Positions 31,025-40,560 of a DNA stretch of 64,000 nucleotides are shown piece by piece. The notes under the pieces are model-generated. The model was given only the letters and a program-made list of their open reading frames with translations, ran no database searches and was not told the DNA's origin. This DNA comes from Paraburkholderia sartisoli. GTDB taxonomy: Bacteria; Pseudomonadota; Gammaproteobacteria; Burkholderiales; Burkholderiaceae. Made by a program: the position numbers and the translations under genes. Within the stretch, counting starts at the first letter, position 1. Each line of letters opens with the position of its first letter. Location: assembly GCF_900107685.1 (NCBI RefSeq), contig NZ_FNRQ01000001.1, positions 992,001 through 1,056,000 of the forward strand, read 5' to 3'.

Positions 31025-31774
31025 ATGACAACATCACTGAGTCAGCGTCTCGCCGATGCGCGCCGCAATCATCTGACGCTCGATGCGTTGTCGCCTGAGC
31101 AAACGCCCGCCGACAGCACCGCCGCCTGCGCGATCCAGCATGACATCCTGCGCATTCTGGACGCGCCGATCGGTGGCTGGAAGATCGGTGCGAAGTCCGA
31201 TAGCGGCCCGATCCAGGGCGCACCGTTGCCGGCAAACGATTTGCACGCCGATGGCGCACGATTGCCACGCGAAGCCTTCACGCCACTTGGGCTCGAACTG
31301 GAGATCGCATTCCGTTTCGACCGCCGCTTCGAGCCGTCGACAACACCCTATAGCGAAGCCGACGTGCACGCGGCGATCGGCTCGATCGGCACGACCATTG
31401 AAATCGTGGCGAGCCGTTATGCAGCGTGGCCCAAGGTCGACAAGCTTGCTCAACTCGCGGATTTGCAGAATCACGGTGCGCTGATCGTCGGCGAGTTTAC
31501 GGCGTATCGCGACGACTTTCCGTTCGTGGCGCCATCCTTGCGATTCAGTTTCGACGGGCAGGACGTGGTCAAGGCAACGCCTGCCAATCCGGCCGGTGAT
31601 CCGCGACGCCTGCTGACATGGCTCGTCAATCACGCCACGTCGCGCGGCATCGCAGTCACGCCGGAGATGGTTGTCACTACCGGTTCGTACACCGGCATGT
31701 TTTTCCCGCAGAGCGCGGGCATGGCGAGTGGGCGCATCGAAGGTCTCGCACCGCTCAGCCTGACGCTGTACTAG
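31025..31774 (+). CDS. 2-keto-4-pentenoate hydratase / FAH-superfamily protein
   Basis: A 249-residue member of the hydratase/decarboxylase branch of the FAH fold. PIGGWKIGAKSDSGPIQGAP (about 48-67) and the acidic cluster LGLELEIAFRF (about 88-98, metal-binding Glu-x-Glu) are typical. VVTTGSYTGMFFPQSAG near the C-terminus matches the family's VxTGSLTG end. The usual reaction adds water to a 2-oxo-enoate using Mg2+. Here it may act on a keto acid from the neighbouring aminotransferase; that is inference. Confidence 0.85.
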   Translation: MTTSLSQRLADARRNHLTLDALSPEQTPADSTAACAIQHDILRILDAPIGGWKIGAKSDSGPIQGAPLPANDLHADGARLPREAFTPLGLELEIAFRFDRRFEPSTTPYSEADVHAAIGSIGTTIEIVASRYAAWPKVDKLAQLADLQNHGALIVGEFTAYRDDFPFVAPSLRFSFDGQDVVKATPANPAGDPRRLLTWLVNHATSRGIAVTPEMVVTTGSYTGMFFPQSAGMASGRIEGLAPLSLTLY

Positions 31775-31798
31775 CCCGTTTTCTTACAGGCCGACGAT

Positions 31799-34700
31799 AT
31801 GTCGAACTCCACTTCCGCTTTGCTCGTCAAGCCGATCCATCTGGTGCCTTCCGCTGCGCGTCTTACGACACCGCTCGCGCAGCATCTGCGCAAGTCGTTG
31901 CGTGGCGACGTGCTGTTCGATGCAGCGAGCCGCGGCCGTTATGCGACCGATGCGTCGATCTATCAGATCACGCCGATTGGCGTGGTGGTGCCGCGCGACC
32001 AGGACGATCTGCGCGTCGCACTGGAAATCGCACGAAGCGAGAAGGTACCGTTGCTCGCGCGCGGCGCGGGCACGAGTCAATGCGGCCAGACCGTCGGCGA
32101 AGCGCTGGTGATCGACACCAGCAAGTGGCTGAACAACATCGTCGCGTTCGATGCCGACGCGCAAACGGTGACGGTCGAGCCAGGCGTCGTGCTGGATCAT
32201 CTGAATGCATGGTTGAAGCCGCATGGCCTGTGGTTTCCGGTCGATGTCTCGACGGCGGCGCAATGCACGATCGGCGGAATGGCGGGCAACAACTCGTGCG
32301 GCTCGCGCTCGATCGAATACGGCAACATGGTACACAACGTCGACGCGATCGACGCTATTCTCGCCGATGGCAGCGAAGCACGTTTCGCTTCATTGCGCGA
32401 GGCGCCGCGAGGCTTGCGCTTGCAGCAGATAGTCGAAGGCGTGAAGCAGATTGCCCAGCGTGAGCGCGATGAAATCGTGGCGCGCGTGCCGAAAGTCTTG
32501 CGTCGTGTTGCGGGCTACAACATCGACATGTTCGATTGCCAGAACCCGCGCGCCTATACCGACGACGGCATCGCGAATCTCGCGCATCTGCTGGTCGGTT
32601 CGGAAGGCACGCTGGCGTTCAGCAGGCAACTGACGCTGAAGCTCGCACCGCTACCCACGCATAAAACGCTTGGCGTGGTCAACTTTCCGACCTTCTGGCA
32701 GTCGATGGATCTCACGCAGCACATCGTCAAGCTGAAGCCGGTGGCCGTGGAACTGGTCGACCGCACCATGATCGATCTGGCGATGAGCAATCCCGCCTTC
32801 CGGCCGGTGATCGAGAAGGCGCTCGTCGGCGAGCCGCAAGCGATCCTGCTGGTGGAGTTCGCGGGCGATGACCGTGACGGGCAACTTGCTTCGCTCAAAC
32901 AGCTCACTGAGTTGATGGCCGATCTGGGCTTGCCCGATTCGGTCGTCGAGATGCCCGCCGCGAATGAACAGAAGGCGCTGTGGGAGGTCCGCAAAGCCGG
33001 ACTGAACATCATGATGAGCATGAAGGGCGACGGCAAGCCGGTTTCCTTCATCGAAGATTGCGCGGTGCCGCTCGAACATCTGGCGGAATACACGCGCCGT
33101 TTGACCGAAGTGTTCCACCGCTATGGCACCGAAGGCACCTGGTATGCACACGCGAGTGTCGGCACGCTGCACGTGCGGCCGATTCTCGATATGCGGCGCG
33201 ACGGCGCGGTGAAAATGCGCGCCATCGCCGAAGAAGCGGCGGCGCTGGTGCGCGAATACAAGGGCGCATATTCCGGCGAACACGGCGACGGTTTGTGCCG
33301 GGGCGAATGGGTCGCGTGGCAATACGGGCCGCGTCTGAATCAGGCGTTCGCCGGGATCAAGGCGCTGTTCGATCCGGACAACCGCTTCAATCCCGACAAG
33401 ATCGTGCGTCCGCCGAAGATGGACGACGCGCGCAATTTCCGCTTTGCACCGGGCTACGAAGCGCGCCGGATCGAGACCGCGCTCGACTGGTCCGCGTGGA
33501 ACGTCGAACGCGATCCGCTGACGGGGCGGGAGACACAGCCGGGCAGCGGCAACGATCTGTCGGGCGGTCTCGCGAAGGCCGTCGAGATGTGCAACAACAA
33601 CGGCCATTGCCGCAAGTTCGACGCGGGCACCATGTGCCCGAGTTATCGCGTGACGAAGGATGAGCAGCATGTGACGCGGGGACGCGCGAACACGTTGCGC
33701 CTGGCCATCTCCGGGCAGCTCGGAGAAGCAGGACTCGCCAGCGACGACGTCAAGGACACGCTCGACCTGTGCGTGTCGTGCAAGGGCTGCAAGCGCGATT
33801 GCCCGACGGGCGTCGACATGGCGAAGTTCAAGATCGAGGCGCGGGCGGCACGTGTCAAACGGCACGGGCTGCGTCTGCGTGACAGGCTGGTGGCTTTCAT
33901 GCCGCGCTATGCGGCAACGGCGAGCCGTGTGCCGGGCCTGATGGCGCTGGCGGACAACGTGCCGCTGTTGTCGGCATGGATCAAGCGTTCGATGGGTTTC
34001 GCGCCTGAACGCGCGTTGCCGCGCTTCAGGAAACCGTTTCTGTCTAATGCAGTGACGGCCAGGCCGACTCAAGGTGGCGTGCTGAAAGAAGTGCTGTTGT
34101 TCGTCGATACGTTCAACAACAACATGGAACCTGACAACGCGCGCGCCGCGCAACGGGTGCTGGAGGCGGCTGGTTACACGGTGTACTTCAATACGCGTCA
34201 GGGCGAGCGCCCGGTATGTTGTGGCCGCACCTTTCTCGCGGTCGGACTGGTCGATGAAGCGAAGCAGGAAGCGCGGCGCATGCTCGATCTGTTCAAGCCG
34301 TTCGTGGAGCGTGGTGTGCCGGTCGTCGGATTGGAGCCGTCGTGTTTGCTATCGTTGCGCGACGAGTTTCTGCACTACGGTTTCGGCGAGGAAGCGCAGC
34401 GGCTATCGAAGCACGCGTTTCTGTTCGAAGAGTTTCTGGTGCATGAGGAAAAGGCAGGGCGTTTGCAGCTTGCGTTGAAGCCGCTGGCAAAGAAGCAGGC
34501 GCTTGTTCACGGCCACTGCCATCAAAAGGCTTTCGACGCGTTCACGCCGGTGCAAACCGTGCTGAACTGGATCCCTGAACTGAAGGTGTCGACGGTGGAA
34601 TCGTCGTGTTGTGGCATGGCGGGCAGCTTTGGCTACGAAGCCGAGCATTACGCTACATCGCAGGCAATGGCGGAACTGTCATTGCTGCCGGCAGTGCGCA

Positions 34701-34819
34701 AGGTTGACGACAACACAGTGGTGGTCGCGGATGGCACGAGTTGCCGGCATCAGATTCATGACGGCGCGGGCATCGACGCAATCCATGTGGCGCGTGTGCT
34801 GGCGATGGCTTTGCAGTGA
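31799..34819 (+). CDS. YdiJ-like FAD/Fe-S D-2-hydroxyacid dehydrogenase
   Basis: A 1006-residue multidomain oxidoreductase. Residues about 45-290 are an FAD-binding type 4 domain (ARGAGTSQCGQTVGEALVID and GNNSCGSRSIEYGN). About 300-560 is the FAD-oxidase C domain. About 600-700 carries iron-sulfur ligands in CNNNGHCRKFDAGTMCPSYR and LCVSCKGCKRDCPTG. The C-terminal third holds two CCG repeats (PVCCGRTFL and SSCCGMAGSFGYE). This is the layout of E. coli YdiJ, which oxidises D-2-hydroxyglutarate, and related D-lactate enzymes. As last gene of the cassette it probably feeds electrons from a D-2-hydroxyacid to quinone. Confidence 0.92.
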   Translation: MSNSTSALLVKPIHLVPSAARLTTPLAQHLRKSLRGDVLFDAASRGRYATDASIYQITPIGVVVPRDQDDLRVALEIARSEKVPLLARGAGTSQCGQTVGEALVIDTSKWLNNIVAFDADAQTVTVEPGVVLDHLNAWLKPHGLWFPVDVSTAAQCTIGGMAGNNSCGSRSIEYGNMVHNVDAIDAILADGSEARFASLREAPRGLRLQQIVEGVKQIAQRERDEIVARVPKVLRRVAGYNIDMFDCQNPRAYTDDGIANLAHLLVGSEGTLAFSRQLTLKLAPLPTHKTLGVVNFPTFWQSMDLTQHIVKLKPVAVELVDRTMIDLAMSNPAFRPVIEKALVGEPQAILLVEFAGDDRDGQLASLKQLTELMADLGLPDSVVEMPAANEQKALWEVRKAGLNIMMSMKGDGKPVSFIEDCAVPLEHLAEYTRRLTEVFHRYGTEGTWYAHASVGTLHVRPILDMRRDGAVKMRAIAEEAAALVREYKGAYSGEHGDGLCRGEWVAWQYGPRLNQAFAGIKALFDPDNRFNPDKIVRPPKMDDARNFRFAPGYEARRIETALDWSAWNVERDPLTGRETQPGSGNDLSGGLAKAVEMCNNNGHCRKFDAGTMCPSYRVTKDEQHVTRGRANTLRLAISGQLGEAGLASDDVKDTLDLCVSCKGCKRDCPTGVDMAKFKIEARAARVKRHGLRLRDRLVAFMPRYAATASRVPGLMALADNVPLLSAWIKRSMGFAPERALPRFRKPFLSNAVTARPTQGGVLKEVLLFVDTFNNNMEPDNARAAQRVLEAAGYTVYFNTRQGERPVCCGRTFLAVGLVDEAKQEARRMLDLFKPFVERGVPVVGLEPSCLLSLRDEFLHYGFGEEAQRLSKHAFLFEEFLVHEEKAGRLQLALKPLAKKQALVHGHCHQKAFDAFTPVQTVLNWIPELKVSTVESSCCGMAGSFGYEAEHYATSQAMAELSLLPAVRKVDDNTVVVADGTSCRHQIHDGAGIDAIHVARVLAMALQ

Positions 34820-34944
34820 CAGCGGACGGGTTGAGCCGGTGCAGGCCAGCCTGAGGCCGTTCGTACTGCGAGGTCATTCACTTTCGCCGGCTCGCAGCCA
34901 TTCGCGGTGCCTTTCGGGAGGTGTCGGACGTGGTTGCGGTTGCT

Positions 34945-35352
34945 TTACTCCCCGAGCATGGTCGTCTCGATACGTGTGCCGCGCTTGATAAATAGCGTAA
35001 CCGGCGTCCGCTCGCAGACCTCGGCAAGACGCTTGCGCTGGGCCGGTTCCAGTTGCGCATCAACGGAGACCGTGCGGCGGATGTACTGTGAGCCGTCGCG
35101 ATCCACGTGCAGACTGGCATTGACGGCAATACGGCCAGCTGGCCACGCTTTCTTCTGCATGTACATCCTGAGCGTGGCCGCGGTACACGCGACAAGCCCG
35201 GACAATACGAATGCAAACGGCGCGGGGGCGCGATCCTGTCCGCCTTCGCGTAGTCCCTCGTCGCCAAGGAGCGCGTGGTTACCTGCCTCGATCCTCACGA
35301 GATAGTCAGGCGTGTCGATGTCGAGTTCGGCGGTGGCGGTGGCGAGTGGCAT
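34945..35352 (-). CDS. OsmC/Ohr family protein
   Basis: A 135-residue OsmC-like protein. The conserved cysteine lies in LSGLVACTAATLRMYMQKK (about 51-69) and a second in LAEVCERTPVTLFIKRG (about 108-124), the pair expected to reduce organic hydroperoxides. ATG 35352, behind GAGGACGACACC, gives the family start; the longer frame to 35733 is not supported. The gene is convergent with the YdiJ-like gene. Confidence 0.88.
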   Translation of the reverse strand: MPLATATAELDIDTPDYLVRIEAGNHALLGDEGLREGGQDRAPAPFAFVLSGLVACTAATLRMYMQKKAWPAGRIAVNASLHVDRDGSQYIRRTVSVDAQLEPAQRKRLAEVCERTPVTLFIKRGTRIETTMLGE

Positions 35353-35650
35353 GGTGTCGTCCTCATGGGTGATCCGCTGCCGAAGCGGGATGCGGCGGCA
35401 ATGGAATCCGGCCGGTTTCGCCGGGGACGGGAGGACATTCGCTGACCTCCCAACGTTGCTTTGCCTGCTCGATGACTTCCTTGCGAGCCGGATACGAAGT
35501 ACCGGTTGCCTGATTGTCATCGTTGCGGCGTGGCTGGCAACGTCGCAACCGGCGATCGAGGGTCGAGCCGGCTCACAGGATGCGCTCGACGCACCCGCTA
35601 CGTCCGTCGGGCGTGGCGCGGGCGCCATGGGCGCTCGCGCCGGGTCCCGC

Positions 35651-36289
35651 TTAGCTACGGTCGTACGAGAACTGGATCCCCGCAGTGCCGCCTGTTTCAA
35701 CGAACAGGTCAATGAATGCCGGAACAGTTTCACTGCGCGACCAGTCGCGCTGCAATTCGCAGAACAGCTGGGTAACGCTGATCATCTTGCCGCCTGCCTG
35801 CTCGATACGGCGCAGCGCCGCATCGTGCGCGGCGACGGACGTCCCGCCGACGGCGTCAGCCACCACATACACCTCGTAGCCTTCCTTGAGTGCATCCAGC
35901 GCGGGAAACGTGAGGCACGCTTCCGTCCACAGCGCGGTCATGATCAGCTTCTTGCGGCCGGTTGCTTTTACCGCCGCGCGGAACTCGACGTCCTCCCAGG
36001 AGTTGATCGAGGTCCGGTCGTATGTCGGATAGTCGCCCAGCACCGCGCGCAATTGCGGGATGGGCGGCTTGTTCAGGCCGGTCTTCACGTTCACCGTCGA
36101 GTGGATGATCGGCAGCTTGTAGGCAACCGCCGCTTTCGACGTGCCGACGATGTTGTTGACCAGCAGCTGGCGGTCCATCGATGCGATCGAATTGACCTGG
36201 ACAGGCTGGTAGTCGATGACGATGAAGGCGGCGTTTTGCGGGGTCAACAGATGATCGCTTGCGGGATCGCGAATGGGTTCGCTAGCCAT
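35651..36289 (-). CDS. cysteine hydrolase, isochorismatase family (first of a pair)
   Basis: A 212-residue isochorismatase-fold hydrolase. The catalytic Asp is in FIVIDYQPVQVNSI (about 22-35), Lys near KATGRKKLIMTALWTEACL and nucleophile Cys125 in TEACLTF. DAVGGTSVAAHDAALRRIEQ is the usual segment after the active site. It should cleave an amide or similar bond; the natural substrate is unknown. GGAGAAATAGCC precedes ATG 36289. A related gene of the same family lies upstream (36602-37282) in the same direction. Confidence 0.9.
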   Translation of the reverse strand: MASEPIRDPASDHLLTPQNAAFIVIDYQPVQVNSIASMDRQLLVNNIVGTSKAAVAYKLPIIHSTVNVKTGLNKPPIPQLRAVLGDYPTYDRTSINSWEDVEFRAAVKATGRKKLIMTALWTEACLTFPALDALKEGYEVYVVADAVGGTSVAAHDAALRRIEQAGGKMISVTQLFCELQRDWSRSETVPAFIDLFVETGGTAGIQFSYDRS

Positions 36290-36601
36290 GGCTATTTCTC
36301 CGGTTAAGAGGTGAGTGTGGTCTTTCAACAGGCGCAGTCGGGTTGTGCCAGACGGCGGGCCCCGTCGATGCCTGTTTCGGGACAGAAGTACTCGATCAGC
36401 TTTCGTAGCATAGGTGAACTGTCGCACAGAACGTGAGTGCGTTTTGACGAACATCGTGTCCGCATTGCGGAACGCAATGACTCTGTACGGACGCAACGCG
36501 TGGATCGTGAAAATGCGCGCGCTGCGGCGCGCAGCGTAGCCGGGTTCCTCCCCTGTTCAGGAGCCGGTGTACGCTGACCGCTGCCTCGCCATAGGGGCGC
36601 C
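36290..36601. other. 312-base spacer between the two hydrolase genes
   Basis: No gene, RNA or strong terminator seen. It should contain the promoter of the 35651-36289 hydrolase, but I could not pick a convincing -35/-10 pair. Confidence 0.5.
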
Positions 36602-37282
36602 TTACGCGCGTTCCGAATCCAGTTGTTCGTTGTTCTTCAGCACGTCCTGCGCTTTCTGATAGCTCTCGATCAGTAGCTGGTAGGCCGGGAAGACCGCGCT
36701 GTACGCTTCGGCGAACTGAAGCGCGTCTTCGCGATGCCACGTTTGCTGGATCTCGGAACAGACCGCGGCGGTGTCCATCGGCACGACCCCGGCCTGGACG
36801 ATACGTGCCAGGGTGATCTCCTGGGCCATTTTCGAGTACGTACCCGATGCGTCGATCACCGCGAACACCTTGTAGCCCGCATGGACCGCGCTGATGCTCG
36901 GGAATGCAAGACACACACTGGTGATCGTACCGGCGATGATCAGCGTCTTGCGGCCCGTTGCCTCGACGGCTGCCACGAAATCGGGGTTGTCCCACGCGTT
37001 GATCTGGCCCTTGCGCGCCACGTATTTCGCGTGCGCCGCGTATCGATGAATTTCGTCAATCAGCGGCCCGTTCGGCCCTTGCGGCACCGACGCGGTCGTG
37101 ATGACCGGCATCTTCGCGAGCGTCGCCACTTTGGCGAGCGTCGTGACGTTGGCGCGCAGTTCCGGGACGTTCATATCCCTCACGGTCTGGAACAGGCCGC
37201 TCTGGTGATCGATCAGCAGCATGGCTGCATCGTTGGGATCGATGACAGGACGTTGGCCATTGAAGTTGGCGGGTGCACTCAT
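36602..37282 (-). CDS. cysteine hydrolase, YcaC-like isochorismatase family (second of a pair)
   Basis: A 226-residue hydrolase. Catalytic Asp is in [17 protein letters not shown] (21-37), the basic residue in [19 protein letters not shown], and nucleophile Cys124 in [11 protein letters not shown]. The length and DHQSGLF pattern match E. coli YcaC, an octameric hydrolase of unknown substrate. It is only distantly similar to its neighbour (35651-36289) outside the active site, so the two are old paralogs or independently acquired rather than a fresh duplication. Confidence 0.9.
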   Translation of the reverse strand: MSAPANFNGQRPVIDPNDAAMLLIDHQSGLFQTVRDMNVPELRANVTTLAKVATLAKMPVITTASVPQGPNGPLIDEIHRYAAHAKYVARKGQINAWDNPDFVAAVEATGRKTLIIAGTITSVCLAFPSISAVHAGYKVFAVIDASGTYSKMAQEITLARIVQAGVVPMDTAAVCSEIQQTWHREDALQFAEAYSAVFPAYQLLIESYQKAQDVLKNNEQLDSERA

Positions 37283-37300
37283 GAGACGACTCCTGTTCAG

Positions 37301-37440
37301 TTAGTCAGCCAGGTGTTCCCGGAACATCCTGGACTCAGGCGAACCCGGTCGACGCAGCCACCTGGCCCAGCGTGACAGCGCCGCGCAGCAGGCGGGCGCG
37401 ATATGAAAACGCCGGCCGGGCGCGGTTGCACTGACACCAC
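37301..37440 (-). pseudogene. remnant of an AraC-family regulator C-terminus
   Basis: In one minus-strand frame the text reads RARLLRGAVTLGQVAASTGFA then a stop. In the next frame, from the same point, it continues SPESRMFREHLAD before a stop. Joined across a one-base shift, this resembles the second helix-turn-helix of AraC proteins (xLxxVAxxTGFxxxSxxxRxFRxxxG). No N-terminal part is seen. The rest of the 37283-37655 spacer shows nothing coding. Confidence 0.4.
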
Positions 37441-37655
37441 CTGCCCGGTTCAGGTCGTATTGACCTCGTTCGCGTGTCAACACGATAGACGCGTGGCGCT
37501 CTGTCCGGTAGACGTCGTGGGGTGTCCACTGAGTCTCATTAATGGAACGCTGGATGCATCCCGATGCAGGATCCCAACGATTTCTATTTCTTCGCGCACC
37601 TCGCGATAGTTCGCGATGACCTGTTCATCTTCTGTCCCGTCACGAACATCAGACG

Positions 37656-38327
37656 CTATTGATTTTGCGGAAACATCGCGCGCCGGGCGTCATCGTCCAT
37701 TTCGGTCTTGAGCGTCAAGCTGCTCTTCAACGCATTGACGCGTGCGGCGGCGGGGCGCGCCGAAATTTCATCGACGAGACGTTTCACATGTCGATAACCA
37801 GAAAGCCCCTGTTCGCCGAAGATATAGGCCGCTGAATTTGCCCAGCCCCATAGCGCGATATCGGCAATCGAATAATCGCTGCCGGCAAGATAAGGCGTGT
37901 GAGCGAGCCGTTGATCGAGCACGCGGTAATGCCGTTCCACTTCCTTGAGATACCGGTTGCGGGCATACGGAACCGGCTCCGGCGCATAGTGCAGGAAATG
38001 CACCGCTTGACCGGAGAACGGCGACAGGCCGGTCGCAACGAGTTGAAGCCATGACAGTGCAGCCGCGCGCTCGACGGGTGCGGACGGCATCAGCCGGCCA
38101 TGTTTCTCCGCCAGATGCAGAAGGATCGCGTGAGAATCGAAGAGCGTGATGCCATCGTCATCGAGCGCCGGGACCTTTCCATTCGGATTGATCTTCAGGA
38201 ATTCAGGCGTGTGCTGCTCTCCCTTGAAGATGTCGATGGGCTGCACGGTGTACGGCAACTGCAGTTCTTCCAGCATCAGTGCGACTTTCGTGCCGTTCGG
38301 CGTCGGGTGGAAGTAGAGAGTCAACAT
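37656..38327 (-). CDS. glutathione S-transferase
   Basis: A 223-residue GST. The thioredoxin-like half begins LYFHPTPNGTKVALMLEEL, close to the Nu/Ure2-like class. It contains NPNGKVPALDDDG with the cis-Pro, then FDSHAILLHLAEKHG where the usual Glu-Ser pair is replaced by Asp-Ser. The helical half has YSIADIALWGW (N-capping box with Asp). It should conjugate glutathione or act as a disulfide reductase in the cytoplasm. ATG 38327 (MLTLYFHPTPNG) is chosen over a longer frame. Confidence 0.92.
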   Translation of the reverse strand: MLTLYFHPTPNGTKVALMLEELQLPYTVQPIDIFKGEQHTPEFLKINPNGKVPALDDDGITLFDSHAILLHLAEKHGRLMPSAPVERAAALSWLQLVATGLSPFSGQAVHFLHYAPEPVPYARNRYLKEVERHYRVLDQRLAHTPYLAGSDYSIADIALWGWANSAAYIFGEQGLSGYRHVKRLVDEISARPAAARVNALKSSLTLKTEMDDDARRAMFPQNQ

Positions 38328-38423
38328 GTGGATTCCTTCAGTTTGAATTGAGCAGATCAAGGGCATGCATTGGCAAAGGCCGCGGAGCAGCGGACTTTGC
38401 CAGACGCCTGAGAAAGTGCGTGT

Positions 38424-39395
38424 CTAGAACTGCTGCAGGATGTATTCGCTGACCTTGGGTGCATCCGGCTTGAACAGCGTGTCTATCCGCGAGTTCAGCA
38501 CGTACACCTGGCCATTCTTTTTCACGGCGGCGGTGGGCATCGACTGTTCGCTCTTTTGCGTGCGGACGATCGTGGCGGTTTGCCAGCCATCGGTGGAAAC
38601 CAGTTCGACGGTGCGGTCCACCCCTGCGTTTTGCACGACCACCAGATGGTTGCCGTCGATCAGGTTGAATCCGTCCGCGCCTTTCAGCGGCTCCGGCAAC
38701 TTCACCTGTTCGATTTTCGACGGGTCGTTGATGTCGACACGGAACAACTCGCCTGAGTTGTAATTGCCCGTCAGCAGGTAACCGTCGCGGTGTATTGCGA
38801 TGCCGTTCAGGTTGAAGCCTTCGCCGGTCTTGAAGCGCGCGTCGCGCGCGAAGACCGACGCGTGTCCCTTTGTGTCGATGCGATAGATGACCGGCGCGAA
38901 ACTGTCGGTCACGTACGCGTTGCCGCGGGCGTCGAGGACCAGGTCGTTGGCCAGATGCGCACCCGGATCGAGACTCGACAGGTCGTAATACGCACGCGGC
39001 GCGCCGGTGGTGGCGTCGTAGGTCGCCACGGCCGCCAGCTTGCCGCGCGTGGCCTCGCTGGTGCGTTCGCCGGCGCCCGGGTCGGCGTTGGTGACCCACA
39101 GCACGTTGCGCCGGTCGTCGACCAGCAGACCGAGCGTGGACACGAGACGGCTGTCCTTGATGAAGACCGTGTAGCGGCCGTCCGGCGTGACCTTGCCAAC
39201 CGTGCCGTGCCGCACCGAGCCCACCATGAAGACGTGTTGCCGGGCGGACCACGTGACGCTTTCCGGATAGGCCTGGTTGGCGGTGAACGTGATGTCGGCG
39301 GCGATGGCCAGGTTCGACGCCAGCAAGGTTGCCGCCAGCGCCGCGCCGGTCCACAGCTTCCGTGCGTTGAAATGCCTGTTGCGAGTTTTCATCAT
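38424..39395 (-). CDS. exported SMP-30/NHL-like beta-propeller protein
   Basis: A 323-residue protein with a clear signal peptide (about residues 1-32: basic MMKTRNRHFNARK, hydrophobic stretch, cleavage likely after LAIAA). The rest has repeated propeller blades, for example AYPESVTWSARQHVFMVGSV, LVLDARGNAYVTDSFAPVIY and IAIHRDGYLLTGNYNSGELF, as in SMP-30/gluconolaconase-like proteins. It probably works in the periplasm; the substrate is unknown. It is divergent from a LysR gene with 124 bases between them. Confidence 0.82.
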   Translation of the reverse strand: MMKTRNRHFNARKLWTGAALAATLLASNLAIAADITFTANQAYPESVTWSARQHVFMVGSVRHGTVGKVTPDGRYTVFIKDSRLVSTLGLLVDDRRNVLWVTNADPGAGERTSEATRGKLAAVATYDATTGAPRAYYDLSSLDPGAHLANDLVLDARGNAYVTDSFAPVIYRIDTKGHASVFARDARFKTGEGFNLNGIAIHRDGYLLTGNYNSGELFRVDINDPSKIEQVKLPEPLKGADGFNLIDGNHLVVVQNAGVDRTVELVSTDGWQTATIVRTQKSEQSMPTAAVKKNGQVYVLNSRIDTLFKPDAPKVSEYILQQF

Positions 39396-39477
39396 CGTTT
39401 CCTTTTCCCCGGCACCATGCCGTCGATTCGATGGTGTGATTGTGCTTTTGCGTGAATCGCTAAACAATCGGCTAACA

Positions 39478-39494
39478 TGCAAAGTCGGATTGCA
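39478..39494. promoter_or_regulatory. LysR-type binding-site candidate
   Basis: TGCAA (39478-39482) and TTGCA (39490-39494) form a 5-base inverted repeat with a 7-base gap in the divergent promoter between the propeller gene and the LysR gene, where LysR proteins usually bind. Confidence 0.35.
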
Positions 39495-39519
39495 ATAAAA
39501 GCAAAAGTGGAGGGGCGGG

Positions 39520-40443
39520 ATGCTGAAAGACCTGGAGGTGTTTGTCGCCGTTGTCGAAGCGGGCAACTTTTCTACGGCTGCGCGCGAGCTTGACGTCGCG
39601 GTGTCGTCGGTGACGCGCAGGATCGACGGTCTCGAAGCCGAACTGGGCCGTCCGCTTTTCCGGCGCGGAACGAGAAGGCTGGTGTTGACCGACGCGGGGC
39701 AGCACTTCCTCGGCACCGCGCGCAACGTGTTGCTGGAGTTGACGGAAGCGCGCGATTTCCTGTCGAGCAGCGATACCGAGCCGCGCGGCGTGCTGACCAT
39801 CGCCGCGCCGTCGGCTTTCGGACGGCGGCACGTCGCACCCGCCGTGCGCTCGTTCCTGATGACATATCCGCACATGAAGGTTGATCTTCAGCTGAGCGAC
39901 AAGGTGATTGATCTTTCTGTCGAGCGTGTCGATCTGGCGATACGGATCGGACGTCTGGTGGATGGCGATCTCGTGGCGACCCGGCTCGCGCCGCTACGCC
40001 GGCTGGTCTGCGCCGCGCCGGCCTATCTGGAGAAAGCCGGGCGACCGGGCACGCTCAAGGAACTGGTCGATCACGAATGTCTGACGGTGTCGTCAAAACC
40101 GACGCCGCCCGGATGGTGGACGTTCCCCGGTCTGAATCGCGGCGCGCCATTGCCGGTCGGCGGACGTCTTCAGTGCGACGACACGGAGACCCTGCTCGAC
40201 GCTGCTGTCGCGGGTTTTGGCGTGGTGCATCTGGCGAGCTGGCTGGTCGGCGACCGGTTGCACGAAGGTCAGCTCGTGCCGCTGTTTTCGTCCGACGACG
40301 GCAACGCCGTCAAGAACGCCCCCGCGATCTACGCGGTTCGCCTGCCTGGCCGCTCGCACGTGACGAGGGCGCGTCTGTTCCTGGAGCACATTCGCGCGCA
40401 TATTGGCGATCCGCCGTATTGGGACCGGCCTTTGCAGCAATGA
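39520..40443 (+). CDS. LysR-family regulator (CrgA-like)
   Basis: A 307-residue LysR protein. The N-terminal helix-turn-helix spans about 1-60 (MLKDLEVFVAVVEAGNFSTA, then VAVSSVTRRIDGLEAELG) and the substrate-binding domain about 88-295, with VERVDLAIRIGRLVDGDLVA. GGAGGGGCGGG precedes the ATG. It is transcribed away from the propeller gene and is the most likely controller of it. Confidence 0.92.
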   Translation: MLKDLEVFVAVVEAGNFSTAARELDVAVSSVTRRIDGLEAELGRPLFRRGTRRLVLTDAGQHFLGTARNVLLELTEARDFLSSSDTEPRGVLTIAAPSAFGRRHVAPAVRSFLMTYPHMKVDLQLSDKVIDLSVERVDLAIRIGRLVDGDLVATRLAPLRRLVCAAPAYLEKAGRPGTLKELVDHECLTVSSKPTPPGWWTFPGLNRGAPLPVGGRLQCDDTETLLDAAVAGFGVVHLASWLVGDRLHEGQLVPLFSSDDGNAVKNAPAIYAVRLPGRSHVTRARLFLEHIRAHIGDPPYWDRPLQQ

Positions 40444-40560
40444 GGATGTTCGCGCGAATCCGGGCAGGGCGTTGCTTGCAACGCAACGCCTGACTGTCGA
40501 CGTTGCGCTTCGCTAAATGACGATTGATCCGTGCTCTCCGGGAGCATCCAAAAAAATAAA

